NCBI RefSeq assembly: GCF_027912515.1 | Contig: NZ_CP115464.1 | Location: 620,001 to 684,000 of the forward strand | Reading direction: 5' to 3' | DNA from: Brevundimonas sp. NIBR10 | GTDB taxonomy: Bacteria > Pseudomonadota > Alphaproteobacteria > Caulobacterales > Caulobacteraceae | Length of the DNA stretch: 64,000 nucleotides | In this document: positions 52,294-61,554 of the stretch, piece by piece | Position numbering within the stretch: the first letter of the stretch is position 1 | Layout of the letters: each line of letters starts with the position of its first letter | Position numbers and translations under genes: made by a program | The notes under the pieces: generated by a model | Database searches by the model: none | Told to the model about the DNA's origin: nothing | The model's input: the letters and a program-made list of their open reading frames with translations, nothing else

Positions 52294-55200
52294 GTCTCGC
52301 CCTCGTCGCCGACGACGTGCCATTCCCAGACGCGGGCCAGATGGTCGTAGTTGCCGCCGAAATTGCCCATGAACTGCGGCGCGACCCAGCTCAGATAGGG
52401 GGTCGAGGGGCTGTCGAACCGGGCCACGCGCGCCTTCAGTCCGGCGAGCGCCGCCCGCGACCATTCCGCCGCCTCGGCCCCTTCGGTGACGACCCTGGCC
52501 TCGCCCGCGACCTTGCGACCGACGACGCGGACGTAGGTCAGTTCCTCGGGCTCGACGGGGCCGGAGGTGGCGAAACCGGCTTCGGCCAGGATGGCGCCCG
52601 TCAGGGTCAGTTGCGGCGCGAACCCCGTGCGGACCTGTTTGGCCGAGGGCGGCAGGCCGGTCTTGAAATCCAGCACTGCCGCGCCCGACGACGACAGCTC
52701 GATCCGGTCGGCCTTGGCCGTCAGGGTGAAGGGGCCGGCGGGGGCGTCGAAGGTGTGGGCGACGGTCTGTTCGACGTGGATGTCGATGCCCCGGGCGCGA
52801 CGGCGCAGCTCGAACCCGGCCAGCCAGCGGGCACAGTTGCGGGCGAGCGGCGTCTCGCGCGCCATGGCGGCGTCCTCGAACCCGTGGTGGCCCAGTTCCT
52901 CGTGCAACAGCTTGCCGATCTCGCCCTCGCAGTCATCGGGCAGGACGTCGGGCCAGGACAGGGTCAGGCGCTCGACCGCCTTGTGAACCGCCTGCCCCCG
53001 CGCGAGGGCCTCGGCCGACTGACCCGGACGGTCCATCTGGCGCAGGTTCAGCACATAGCGGGCATAGACGGCATAGGGATCGCGCACCCACCGTTCGACC
53101 CCGGTGACCGGCAGCTTGCGCGGGCGGCGCTCGACCGGCGGGCGGGGCGCGGGGCGTTTCGCATAGGCGGGGACGCGCTTCTCCGGCGCATCCAGGGCAC
53201 GGGCCAAGTCGGGCCAGGCGGTCGGTCGGGCAATCCTGACGGGCACCGCCTCGGTGTGGGCACCGCGCGTCAGCATCTCCAGCCGCCACAGCCAGCGCGA
53301 CTTGACCGCCGGCTGGCCGCCGCGCCGCTCGACATGGACCAGGATCGCCTCATCGGCGCAAGCCGCCTGGACGAAGTCCTGGGCGGTCTGGCCCAGGCGG
53401 CGCTCGGGCGGGGGCAGACCCAGGGTCTTGCGCATCGGGCGCGACAGGAAAGGATCGGTCGGGGCGGGACCGGGCCAGACGCCCTCCTCCAGCCCGGCCA
53501 GGATCATCCGGTCGGCCCGCACCAGCCGCGCCTCGATGGCCCCCAGGATGCGCAGATTGGGATGGGTCGCCCCACCGGTGCGGATCGTGGTCTCGGCCAG
53601 CAGCCCGGCGACCAGTTCGACCAGATCGTCGGGACTGACGGCACCAAGAGCGGCACCGCCTTCGATCAGCCCGGTCAGCAGGGCGGCGGCGGCCTCTCCG
53701 TCCGTGCCCGCCCAGGCATTCTGACCGGCCAGGGCCTCCACGAGCGTGGTCAGGGCGACGGCGGCGGCGTCGAGCGGCGCGCGAACGTGTCGGCCGGACG
53801 GTGTGAAGACGGCACAGGCGGCCTCGGACAGGGCGCACAGGCGTTCAGCCAGGGCTCCGGCGAGAGCGAGGCGGGCGATGTGGAAGTCAGACGGAGCCTT
53901 GCCACCCTCATGCGGCCGGCCCGCCTTTTCCAGCCGAGAGAGAATCTGGGGCCAGCGGCGCAGGCGGGGTCCGCGCAGGGCGTATTGCTCCAAAGCGCGG
54001 GCGGCCTCAGCGACGTCGCCGTCGCCGAGATCGATGCGAACGAGCGGATGCTTGAGCAGGGCCAGCAGGGTCTGGGGCTTGAGCGGATCGGCGATCCAGC
54101 GGGTGGCGAGATCGACCAGCACTCCCGCCGACGATCGCGACAGCGGTGCGCCGGAGGAGTTGTCGGCCACGATCCCCCACCGCTCCAGCCGGGCGGCGAC
54201 GCGGCGACCGAGCGCCACGTCGGGCGTGACGAGGGCGCAGGTCCGGGGCGTACCATCCGGGCGGGGCGTCTCCAGCGTCTCGCGCATCATCAGGGCCAGG
54301 GTCTGGGCGGCATCCTCCTCGGTGCGCAGGGTCAGGACCGACAGACCCTCAAGCCCCAGGGCGATCGGGTCGGTGCCCGTCAACGGCGCAGCCTCCTCGC
54401 GGATACGGGCGATCTCGACGCGCCAGTCGGCCGTGGCGTTGGCGGGGCGCAGGGCCTCGTTGATCAGGCGCTGGCGGGCCAGGCCACGCGCCTCAACCGC
54501 CGGGATGAGAGGTGGCTGGAACCACGGCCGTACGTCCTCGCGGGGGAGGCCGTGCCGATCCAGTAGCCGCCACAGGGCGTTCTGGGGGTGCTGCTCCTCC
54601 TCGCCCAGGCCGGCCCAGACAGCGGGGTCCAGATCGAGGTCGAGGCCCGGCAGGACGACACAGCCCATGGGCGCGCGCGCCACGGCCCCAAGCACATCGG
54701 CGGCGGCGGGGGCCGAGCCGGTCGAACCAGCGGCGATGACGGGACCCTGCGGCGGATGGTTGTCCCACCGCTCGGCCAGCAGGCGCAGCAGGCGGGCGCG
54801 GCGGTCGGCCGGATCGATCAGGCCAAGCTCCGACAGGCGCCGAGGCCAGGCCTCGACCGCCAGCGACAGGAAGTCGGCCGAGGTGCGCCAGTGTTCGGCC
54901 AGGTCCGCCTCGACCAGCCCCCGTATGCCCGACAGGTCCGAGACCTCCTCGATCTGGCAGGAATCGAGGAACCCGGCGAGCGCATCGGCCAGTTCCAGCG
55001 CGCGCAACGGGCCGAAATGGGCGGGACGGTCCTCGTACTCGCCGTGCAGTTCGGTCGCGATCATCCGCGCCATCTCGAACCGGCGGGTCAGGGGCGCAAT
55101 GGCGGGGGGCAGGTCGAGACCCAGTTCTCCGGGCGCGAAGGGCGGCTCGTCCTCCTCCAGATCACCGAGCGGTCGGACCTGGGGCAGCAGGACGGGCCGA

Positions 55201-55409
55201 TCGCCGCTGAGCCGCGACAGGGCGTCGCCGAAGGCCCGCGCCGCGCGCCGGTTGGGCAACAGGATGATGGCGTCGGACAGCGTCTCGGGCGGGGCGTCAC
55301 CGAGCCAGTCGAGGACGCCAGCGGCCAGATCCTCGAGGAAGGGTCGATGCGAGGGGATGGCGCGCCATCGGGGGCCGCCACCCGAGAAGGGATCGAAGCG
55401 TTCGGTCAC
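52290..55409 (-). CDS. addB: Double-strand break repair protein AddB
   Basis: This 1039-residue partner of AddA has an inactivated helicase fold at the N-terminus (ILLPNRRAARAFGDAL in place of a P-loop) and a C-terminal nuclease domain with GAAVLDFKTGLPPSAK and QLTLTGAIL. No Cys cluster is visible in the last 100 residues, as in the alphaproteobacterial AddB type. It starts with GTG at 55409, overlapping the murU stop as GTGA. It is part of the run acyltransferase-tsaE-amgK-murU-addB-addA. Confidence 0.92.
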   Translation of the reverse strand: MTERFDPFSGGGPRWRAIPSHRPFLEDLAAGVLDWLGDAPPETLSDAIILLPNRRAARAFGDALSRLSGDRPVLLPQVRPLGDLEEDEPPFAPGELGLDLPPAIAPLTRRFEMARMIATELHGEYEDRPAHFGPLRALELADALAGFLDSCQIEEVSDLSGIRGLVEADLAEHWRTSADFLSLAVEAWPRRLSELGLIDPADRRARLLRLLAERWDNHPPQGPVIAAGSTGSAPAAADVLGAVARAPMGCVVLPGLDLDLDPAVWAGLGEEEQHPQNALWRLLDRHGLPREDVRPWFQPPLIPAVEARGLARQRLINEALRPANATADWRVEIARIREEAAPLTGTDPIALGLEGLSVLTLRTEEDAAQTLALMMRETLETPRPDGTPRTCALVTPDVALGRRVAARLERWGIVADNSSGAPLSRSSAGVLVDLATRWIADPLKPQTLLALLKHPLVRIDLGDGDVAEAARALEQYALRGPRLRRWPQILSRLEKAGRPHEGGKAPSDFHIARLALAGALAERLCALSEAACAVFTPSGRHVRAPLDAAAVALTTLVEALAGQNAWAGTDGEAAAALLTGLIEGGAALGAVSPDDLVELVAGLLAETTIRTGGATHPNLRILGAIEARLVRADRMILAGLEEGVWPGPAPTDPFLSRPMRKTLGLPPPERRLGQTAQDFVQAACADEAILVHVERRGGQPAVKSRWLWRLEMLTRGAHTEAVPVRIARPTAWPDLARALDAPEKRVPAYAKRPAPRPPVERRPRKLPVTGVERWVRDPYAVYARYVLNLRQMDRPGQSAEALARGQAVHKAVERLTLSWPDVLPDDCEGEIGKLLHEELGHHGFEDAAMARETPLARNCARWLAGFELRRRARGIDIHVEQTVAHTFDAPAGPFTLTAKADRIELSSSGAAVLDFKTGLPPSAKQVRTGFAPQLTLTGAILAEAGFATSGPVEPEELTYVRVVGRKVAGEARVVTEGAEAAEWSRAALAGLKARVARFDSPSTPYLSWVAPQFMGNFGGNYDHLARVWEWHVVGDEGET

Positions 55410-56161
55410 GCTGACGCGGCCAGACGCGCCTCGGCGGCGTCGCGGGCACCGGGATCGCCGACGTGCATCCAGTCGCCCTCCATGACGAAGCCGTGCAGCC
55501 GCCCCTCGGCCGCCCACCCGCCCCACAGGCCGCCGCCGGCGGGAAACAGGCCGAACTCCGTCTCCGGATGGGCATAGATCGGCCGGGGATCGACGATATG
55601 GACGCCCATATAGTTGAATGGCGCGGTCGCCGCCCCCGCCGTGCGTCGTCCCGTCAGCCGTCCCTGCTCGTCCATCAGGAAGTCCCCCGGACCGTCGAGG
55701 CCCGAGGTCCGCCCGGCCCGGGCCAGCATCAGGCAGCACGTCGCAAGCGCCGGGTCGAACCCTTCGCACAGGTCGCGGATGGCGCGGGCGGGCGGTTCAC
55801 CGTCCTCGATCCAGACGCTGTCGATATTGACTACGACGATGGGCCCATTCCCCAGCAGGGCCGCCGCCGCCTTGATCCCTCCGCCGGTCTCCAGAGGCAG
55901 GGCATGCTCGCGTTCGTCCGAGATGACGATCTCCAGATCGCCTCGCCAGGCCTTCAGATGGTCGATCAGCCGGTCGGCGAAGGCATGGACGTTGACGACG
56001 GCGCGCCGGACCCCCGCCTGGGCCAGCCGGTCCAGATTGTGGTCGATCAGGGCCCTGCCCCCGACCTCGACCAGGGCCTTGGAGCGGTCGTCGGTCAGGG
56101 GCCGCATCCGGGTGCCGAGCCCGGCTGCCAGGACCATGGCGGTGGTCGGGACAGCGGTCAT
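55406..56161 (-). CDS. murU: N-acetylmuramate 1-phosphate uridylyltransferase (MurU-like)
   Basis: This 251-residue nucleotidyltransferase starts with the signature MVLAAGLGTRMRPLTDDRSKALVEVGG and has the metal-binding NIDSVW and GDWMHVGDP segments. Paired with an AmgK-like kinase it fits the MurU cell-wall recycling enzyme, which makes UDP-MurNAc without using the MurA route targeted by fosfomycin. The start at 56161 overlaps the amgK stop by four bases. A related mannose-1-phosphate guanylyltransferase role is less likely given the neighbour. Confidence 0.87.
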   Translation of the reverse strand: MTAVPTTAMVLAAGLGTRMRPLTDDRSKALVEVGGRALIDHNLDRLAQAGVRRAVVNVHAFADRLIDHLKAWRGDLEIVISDEREHALPLETGGGIKAAAALLGNGPIVVVNIDSVWIEDGEPPARAIRDLCEGFDPALATCCLMLARAGRTSGLDGPGDFLMDEQGRLTGRRTAGAATAPFNYMGVHIVDPRPIYAHPETEFGLFPAGGGLWGGWAAEGRLHGFVMEGDWMHVGDPGARDAAEARLAASA

Positions 56162-57255
56162 GCGCGCACGTCCTTCGGCACATGCCGGTCGAACCAGGCG
56201 GCGACCGTCTCCAGCCCTGGCCGTGTCAGGTTGGCGTTCAGATGCGCCCACATGCGGGGCATGAACTCGCGGTATCTCGGCTTGCCGTCACGCACGATCA
56301 GCCGCGCGAAGATGCCCAGAATCCGCGCCTCGTTCAGGGCCGCCAACCCGGCGTAGGATCGCATGAAATCGGTGCGGTCCACCCGGGACCGCAGGGCGAA
56401 ATAATGATCCAGCGCCTGGGCCTCCAGCGCGGGCGGTACGTCGCGGCGGGCGTCCTGGAGCAGGGAATGCAGGTCCCACGACGGATGGGCGCGGACCGCG
56501 TCCTGGAAATCAATCATGCCGACGCGGGCCGGGCCTACGCGGTCGGGCAGCCAGATCAGGTTCTCGGCGTGATAGTCACGGTGGGCCATGACCGTGGCCC
56601 CCACCTCACCGGCCTCGACCACCGGGGCCCAGGCCTTGCGCCAGCCGGCGATGGCAGCATCGTCGAACGCCAGCCTGTGATCAAGCCTCGGCAGCCATTC
56701 GACGAACAGATCGGCGCCTCCCTGAAGCGCTGTCGTATCATAGACCTGAAGCGGCCAATCTCCGGCGGGGCCGGTCAGCACATCGGGCGTCGTCGCGTCA
56801 TGCAGGGCGGCCAGGGCCTCGACGGCGGCGAGGTACAGCGGTGTCTCGTCCTGTCCGGCCTCGATCACCCGCGCGAACAGGGCGTCTCCGAAATCCTCAA
56901 GTACCGCCAGTCCGGCGGGGGCATTCAGAGCCGGGATATCCGGCGCCGACAGGCCGACCGACCTCAGATGAGCGGCGACGGCGGCGAAGGCCTCGACCCG
57001 CCCGGCGGACAAGCGGGCGACGGCATTCCACCCGGCCGCATGGCGCTGTTCCGGCGTCCACGACGGATCGCACGGCGGGCTCTCGGCCGAGGCGGCCTGG
57101 TCCATCAGCATCAGCGACCGGCCATCGCTTGTGGTTAGCCGCTCATAGCGCCGCGTGGAGGCGTCGCCGGGCAGGGGCGCGCGCTCGGCGTCGGCCAGCC
57201 CGGCCGAGGCCAGGAAGGCCAGCCTCTGCTCTTCGCGATCATCAGGTGATGTCAT
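56158..57255 (-). CDS. amgK: N-acetylmuramate/N-acetylglucosamine kinase (AmgK-like)
   Basis: This 365-residue aminoglycoside-phosphotransferase-fold kinase has the nucleotide loop PLPGDASTRRYERL near the start, the catalytic MAHRDYHAENLIWLPDR and the metal-binding VGMIDFQDAVRAHPSWD. Next to MurU it fits AmgK, which phosphorylates the anomeric position of amino sugars released from the cell wall. The ATG at 57255 lies inside the end of tsaE, a 14-base overlap. The pair occurs in this same position next to tsaE and addAB in many alphaproteobacteria. Confidence 0.88.
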   Translation of the reverse strand: MTSPDDREEQRLAFLASAGLADAERAPLPGDASTRRYERLTTSDGRSLMLMDQAASAESPPCDPSWTPEQRHAAGWNAVARLSAGRVEAFAAVAAHLRSVGLSAPDIPALNAPAGLAVLEDFGDALFARVIEAGQDETPLYLAAVEALAALHDATTPDVLTGPAGDWPLQVYDTTALQGGADLFVEWLPRLDHRLAFDDAAIAGWRKAWAPVVEAGEVGATVMAHRDYHAENLIWLPDRVGPARVGMIDFQDAVRAHPSWDLHSLLQDARRDVPPALEAQALDHYFALRSRVDRTDFMRSYAGLAALNEARILGIFARLIVRDGKPRYREFMPRMWAHLNANLTRPGLETVAAWFDRHVPKDVRA

Positions 57256-57709
57256 CGCGCCTCGCCTCCCACGTCCCTGCGACAGAAACGGTCGCAACCC
57301 TGCCCGCGCCGTCTTCTGACAGGGTGATACACAACAGATTGGTCCCCGCGATCCAGGAAACGTCGTCACCCAGCCGTTCCGGCCATTCGATCAGCACCGC
57401 GCCCTCGTCCAGCGCCTCGTCCAGCCCGATCTCGAACGCCTCCTCGGGCCGGGTCAGGCGATACAGGTCGAAATGGGCGACGGGGGGTGAGGTCTCGTAG
57501 AACTGCACCAGGGTGAAGGTCGGCGACGGCACGTCCTCGTCGGGTCGGGTCAGGGCCCGGATCAGGCCCCGCGCGAGGGTCGATTTGCCCATGCCGAGCG
57601 GGCCGTACAGCAGGACGGCGTCCCCGCCCCTCAGCAGGGGCGCGATCCGGGCCCCCAGGGCCGTCGTGGCCTCGGCGTCGGCGAGGGGGATCGTGATATC
57701 CGCGTTCAT
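57242..57709 (-). CDS. tsaE: tRNA threonylcarbamoyladenosine biosynthesis ATPase TsaE
   Basis: This 155-residue P-loop ATPase is needed for the t6A modification of tRNAs that read ANN codons. The Walker A loop is LYGPLGMGKSTLARGLIR, followed by the family SPTFTLVQFYE and HFDLYRLTRPEEAFEIGLDE segments and IEWPERLG near the end. ATG at 57709 overlaps the acyltransferase stop by four bases. It is an upstream member of the murU-addAB run. Confidence 0.93.
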   Translation of the reverse strand: MNADITIPLADAEATTALGARIAPLLRGGDAVLLYGPLGMGKSTLARGLIRALTRPDEDVPSPTFTLVQFYETSPPVAHFDLYRLTRPEEAFEIGLDEALDEGAVLIEWPERLGDDVSWIAGTNLLCITLSEDGAGRVATVSVAGTWEARRDDIT

Positions 57710-58560
57710 GCGAAATCGGCGTCCGGCTGGGTCGGCAGGACGCGTTCGGTGAAAGCCTTCAGCGCATAGGTGGCGCGGGTCGCGTCGACATCGAGCCGGC
57801 TCGGCGGGATCGGCTTGCCGACCGACAGGCGAAACGCCGTCTTTCGCTTGTTCAGAAGCTCGTGAAACAGGGTGATGTCGCGAAGTTCCTGCGACACCCG
57901 GTCGAACAGGTGGAACAGCCGCGACGTGGGGCCCGCGACATGGATCGGCACGATCGGAGCGCCGTACTTCCGCGCCATCGACGCGGCGGTCGAGGCCCAT
58001 TCGGGGTCGGTCAGGGAGCCGTCGCGCGACACCCGCGCCAGTCGTCCGGCCGGGAACATGACGATGCACCGCTCGGCCTCGAAGGCGGCGCGGGCGGCGT
58101 CCAGGGTTGCGCGGGTCTTCTGGCGCGTACGCTTCTCGACCACCCATTCGACCGGGATGACGATCTCGTTTAGCCGGGCAGAGACCCGCAAGGCATCGGC
58201 GTTGGCGAAGAAGACGGCGTCGGATCGGCGCGTCTTGATGGCATCATAGACGGCGACCCCGTCGGCGATCCCGGTCGGGTGGTTGCAGACCACGACACAC
58301 CGGCCGGTCGCCGGAATGCGGTCCAGGTTCAGGGTGGACACCTTCAGGTCCAGCAGGTCGGACATATAGTCGAACGCCGCCTGACCCGAGAGACCGGCGA
58401 CCCCATCGGCCATCCGCCGCGCGGCGTGATAGTTCAGCAGCTTGTAGAGTAACGGCCGCACCACCGGCCAAGCGATCGACCGCGTGAGCCGGGGCGCGCG
58501 CTCGGCGATCAGCACGTCGCAGATGTGGGGCTCTCTGACGGTGGGGGTGGCCGATTCCAT
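57706..58560 (-). CDS. Lysophospholipid acyltransferase family protein
   Basis: This 284-residue membrane-associated acyltransferase has the catalytic HX4D motif in VVCNHPTGIADG and the following block FPAGRLARVSRDG. It has moderately hydrophobic segments but no clear membrane span. It resembles the hemolysin/OlsB-type group, which acylates phospholipids or ornithine lipids, as well as 1-acylglycerol-3-phosphate acyltransferases. It is the first gene of a minus-strand run with overlapping ends down to addA. The substrate is not determinable. Confidence 0.84.
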   Translation of the reverse strand: MESATPTVREPHICDVLIAERAPRLTRSIAWPVVRPLLYKLLNYHAARRMADGVAGLSGQAAFDYMSDLLDLKVSTLNLDRIPATGRCVVVCNHPTGIADGVAVYDAIKTRRSDAVFFANADALRVSARLNEIVIPVEWVVEKRTRQKTRATLDAARAAFEAERCIVMFPAGRLARVSRDGSLTDPEWASTAASMARKYGAPIVPIHVAGPTSRLFHLFDRVSQELRDITLFHELLNKRKTAFRLSVGKPIPPSRLDVDATRATYALKAFTERVLPTQPDADFA

Positions 58561-58598
58561 GTCCTGCGCTTGTCGCCGGATCGGGGCCGGGGGGCAAG

Positions 58599-58985
58599 CT
58601 ACCAGAGGCGGGCGACGCCGAAGCCGTCGAAGAGTTTCTCGTTCGAGACCAGGATCATGTCGTTGAGCAATGCCTGAGCGATCAGCATCCGGTCGAAGGG
58701 ATCGCGATCTGGATTCAACATCGCTCCCGCCAGACGCGCTTCGCCGGGCGATATCGACAGGGACAGAAACCCCTCTGCGAGGACGTCGGAATCGAAGTTG
58801 CGCGCCAGGCGGGCGGCGGACGGCAGTTTGCCGATCCGATGCTTCTGCGCGATCTCGAAGGCCGAGACGGCGCTGACCCAGACGTCATTGGCGGGATCGC
58901 GGATGGCTGCATCCGCCTCGCGGCTGAGCTCGACGTTGTCGTCCAGCCACCAGACCAGGGCATGGGTGTCGAGGAGCAGCCTCAC
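58599..58985 (-). CDS. VapC-like PIN-domain toxin
   Basis: This 128-residue ribonuclease toxin has the PIN acidic residues: Asp in LLLDTHALVWWLDD (about residue 6), Glu in VSAVSAFEIAQKHRIG and Asp in DPFDRMLIAQAL. The length is typical. It starts with GTG at 58985, overlapping the antitoxin stop as GTGA, so it would be translated after the antitoxin. VapC toxins cut tRNA or rRNA in known cases; the target here is unknown. Confidence 0.92.
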   Translation of the reverse strand: MRLLLDTHALVWWLDDNVELSREADAAIRDPANDVWVSAVSAFEIAQKHRIGKLPSAARLARNFDSDVLAEGFLSLSISPGEARLAGAMLNPDRDPFDRMLIAQALLNDMILVSNEKLFDGFGVARLW

Positions 58986-59248
58986 CCTTCGGAACCGCGC
59001 CCTTCCCACAGGCGGAGCTCGTCCTCCGGCAGGGGATCGAAGAAGCTGTCGTCCAGGGCGACCAGCCCTTTCAGGCGGCCCGGGACGCGGGGCGCACGGG
59101 GGGGCGGCGATGATGCTGGTGCGTCGATCGGCACCAGCCGGGCTGCGGGGACCGATCCGCGCGCGATCACGACCTCTTCGCCGCGTTCGGCGGCTGCGAT
59201 CAGGGCGGACAGGTGGGTCTTGGCGTGATGGACGGTGACGGTGGTCAT
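58982..59248 (-). CDS. Phd/YefM-type antitoxin of the VapC-like toxin
   Basis: This 88-residue protein has an N-terminal DNA-binding fold (MTTVTVHHAKTHLSALIAA and EEVVIARGSVPAARLVPID) and a C-terminal segment with PLPEDELRLWEG that would wrap around and inhibit the toxin. AAGGAG lies about ten bases before the ATG at 59248, while a TTG at 59299 has no such site. A perfect palindrome sits 22 bp upstream. Confidence 0.9.
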   Translation of the reverse strand: MTTVTVHHAKTHLSALIAAAERGEEVVIARGSVPAARLVPIDAPASSPPPRAPRVPGRLKGLVALDDSFFDPLPEDELRLWEGRGSEG

Positions 59249-59270
59249 CGGCGGCGCTCCTTGGACCCAC

Positions 59271-59284
59271 ACCTTAGCTAAGGT
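59271..59284. promoter_or_regulatory. Perfect 14-bp palindrome, candidate vapBC operator
   Basis: ACCTTAGCTAAGGT is a perfect inverted repeat 22 bp before the antitoxin start codon, in the divergent region with the S9 peptidase gene. Phd-type antitoxins usually bind such palindromes to repress their own operon, so this is the natural operator candidate. Direct evidence is lacking. Confidence 0.55.
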
Positions 59285-59358
59285 CGTCGACTTCGACAAC
59301 TTTCGCGCGGCAGGCGACGGTGCTACGCCAGCGGCAACAGTTCAGTGAGGACACCTCG

Positions 59359-61482
59359 ATGCGTTATCGTTCGCTGCTTTCCGGCTCCCTGCTTTCCGGC
59401 GTCGCCGCACTGGCCCTGATCGCGAGCGCTCCCGCCGCCATGGCCCAGGCGGCCAATCCGGGTCAGCCCCTGACGCCGGCACCGGCATCGCCCGCCGTGC
59501 CCAACGCCTTCACCTATCAGGACATGATTTCGGCCAACCGGCTGGGCGATCCGCAGGTGTCGGCGGATGGTAAGTGGCTGGTCTATTCGGTGACGACGAC
59601 GGATGTGGCGGCCAACCGGCGCTCTGGCAGCCTGTGGATCAAGGACCTGTCGGCGGACGGCGAGCCCCGGCGGCTGGCCATCTCGGACGGCGGGGCCAAT
59701 ACGGCGCGCTGGGGATCGGACGGCAAGCTCTATTTCCTGTCGGGCCGGTCGGGTACCAGCCAGGTGTGGCGCGCCAATGCCGACGGCACGGGCGCGACCC
59801 AGGTCACGACGCTGGCGCTCGACGTCAACGCCTATCGCCTGAGCCCCGACGCCTCCCAGGTCGTGGTGTCACTGGCGGTCTTCCCCGACTGTGCCGACAT
59901 CGCCTGCACGGTCGAGCGGACCAGGGCGGTCGACGAGGACAAGGCGACGGGCCAGGTCTATGACCGGATGTTCGTGCGCCACTGGGACACCTGGGCCGAC
60001 GGCACCCAGAACCATCTGTTCGTGGTGCCCACGTCCGGCGGCGACCCGGTCTGGGTGACCAAGGGCTTCGACGGCGACACCCCCTCCAAGCCGTTCGGCG
60101 ACGAAAGCGAGTTCGCCTTCACCCCCGACGGGTCGGGCGTCGTCTTCTCGGCGCGCGAGGCCGGCAAGTCCGAGCCGTGGAGCACCAATTTCGACCTTTA
60201 CAAGGTCTCGACCGCAACGCCCGGCCAGCTGACCAACCTGACCGACGCCAACGACGCCTGGGACACCGGACCGGTCTTCTCGCCGGACGGCGGGACCCTG
60301 GCCTACCGGGCCATGGCGCGGCCGGGCTTCGAGGCCGATCGCTGGCAGATCATGCTGATGGACGTGGCGACGGGCGCGACCCGCAAGGTCGCCGAACGCT
60401 GGGACCGGTCGGCCGACAGCCTGCAATGGTCGCGGGACGGCCAGACCCTGTATGTCGTCGCCGGTGACGTCGGCCAGACGCGGCTGTTCTCGATTCCCGT
60501 CGAGGGCGGCGGAGCACCGGTTCCGATCACCGGCCCGGGCCATGTCTCGGCCTTCGTCCAGACGCCGTCGGGCTTCGTCTTCGCCCAGGACAGCCTGACC
60601 CGGCCGAGCGAGCTGTTCGCGAAGACGTATCTGGGCCGGGAAATGCCCCTGCCCCTGACCAATGTGAACTCCCAGCTGGACGGCAAGGCGTTCGGCGAGG
60701 CCGAGCAGTTCAGCTTCAAAGGCTGGAACAACGAGGACGTCCACGCCTATGTCATCAAGCCGGCCGGTTACGTCGAGGGTCGCAAATATCCAGTCGCCTT
60801 CCTGATCCACGGCGGACCCCAGGGGTCGTTCGGCAACGGCTGGTCCTATCGCTGGAACCCCGAGACCTATGCGGGCGCGGGCTATGCGGTGGTGATGATC
60901 GATTTCCACGGCTCGACCGGATACGGCCAGGCCTTCACCGATGCGATCAGCCAGCACTGGGGCGACCGGCCTCTGGAAGACCTGCAGAAGGGCTGGGCGG
61001 CGGCCCAGGCGCGGTATTCGTTTCTCGACGGCGACAACGCCTGCGCTCTCGGAGCCTCCTACGGCGGATACATGATCAACTGGATCGCCGGAAAATGGTC
61101 CGACGAATTCAAATGCCTGGTCAACCACGACGGCGTCTTCGACATCAACGGCATGGCCTATGGCACCGAGGAGCTGTGGTTCACCGAATGGGAATACGGC
61201 GGCACCCAGTACGACAACCCGCGCGGCTATGATCGCTTCAACCCGATCAATCACGTCAAGGACTGGGAGACGCCTATGCTGGTCGTCCAGGGCGACCGCG
61301 ACTTCCGCATCCCGACGTCACAGGGACTGTCGACCTTCACGGCCCTGCAACGGCGCGGCATCGAGAGCCGGTTGGTGGTCTTCCCCGACGAGAACCACTG
61401 GGTGCTGAAACCCGCCAACAGCCTGCAATGGCATAATGAGGTCTTCGGCTGGCTGGACCGGTACCTGAGCCCCGCCGAATAG
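59359..61482 (+). CDS. S9 family peptidase (prolyl oligopeptidase-like), secreted
   Basis: This 707-residue exported enzyme has a Sec signal peptide (cleavage near PAAMAQ), an N-terminal beta-propeller with repeated TPDGSGVVFSAREAG-type blades, and a C-terminal alpha/beta-hydrolase domain. The catalytic Ser is in CALGASYGGYMINW (about residue 572), Asp in VVQGDRDFRIP and His in PDENHWVLKP. Such dipeptidyl peptidases release dipeptides in the periplasm. ATG at 59359 begins the signal peptide directly. It ends at a strong terminator. Confidence 0.93.
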   Translation: MRYRSLLSGSLLSGVAALALIASAPAAMAQAANPGQPLTPAPASPAVPNAFTYQDMISANRLGDPQVSADGKWLVYSVTTTDVAANRRSGSLWIKDLSADGEPRRLAISDGGANTARWGSDGKLYFLSGRSGTSQVWRANADGTGATQVTTLALDVNAYRLSPDASQVVVSLAVFPDCADIACTVERTRAVDEDKATGQVYDRMFVRHWDTWADGTQNHLFVVPTSGGDPVWVTKGFDGDTPSKPFGDESEFAFTPDGSGVVFSAREAGKSEPWSTNFDLYKVSTATPGQLTNLTDANDAWDTGPVFSPDGGTLAYRAMARPGFEADRWQIMLMDVATGATRKVAERWDRSADSLQWSRDGQTLYVVAGDVGQTRLFSIPVEGGGAPVPITGPGHVSAFVQTPSGFVFAQDSLTRPSELFAKTYLGREMPLPLTNVNSQLDGKAFGEAEQFSFKGWNNEDVHAYVIKPAGYVEGRKYPVAFLIHGGPQGSFGNGWSYRWNPETYAGAGYAVVMIDFHGSTGYGQAFTDAISQHWGDRPLEDLQKGWAAAQARYSFLDGDNACALGASYGGYMINWIAGKWSDEFKCLVNHDGVFDINGMAYGTEELWFTEWEYGGTQYDNPRGYDRFNPINHVKDWETPMLVVQGDRDFRIPTSQGLSTFTALQRRGIESRLVVFPDENHWVLKPANSLQWHNEVFGWLDRYLSPAE

Positions 61483-61503
61483 GGCCGTCGCGACGGACAA
61501 GGA

Positions 61504-61533
61504 AAAGGCCGCGGTGCGAACCGCGGCCTTTTT
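61504..61533 (+). terminator. Rho-independent terminator of the S9 peptidase gene
   Basis: AAAGGCCGCGGT and ACCGCGGCCTTT form a 12-bp perfect stem around GCGA, followed by a T-run. It lies 22 bp after the stop codon and also before the convergent small secreted protein gene. It is the clearest intrinsic terminator in the window. Confidence 0.9.
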
Positions 61534-61554
61534 GCTGTCTGCTGGTCGGGGCGA

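Noticed and set aside
52281..54566. Long plus-strand frame opposite addB, and similar frames opposite addA
   Set aside because: AddA and AddB motifs are unmistakable on the other strand; the frames are by-products of high GC.
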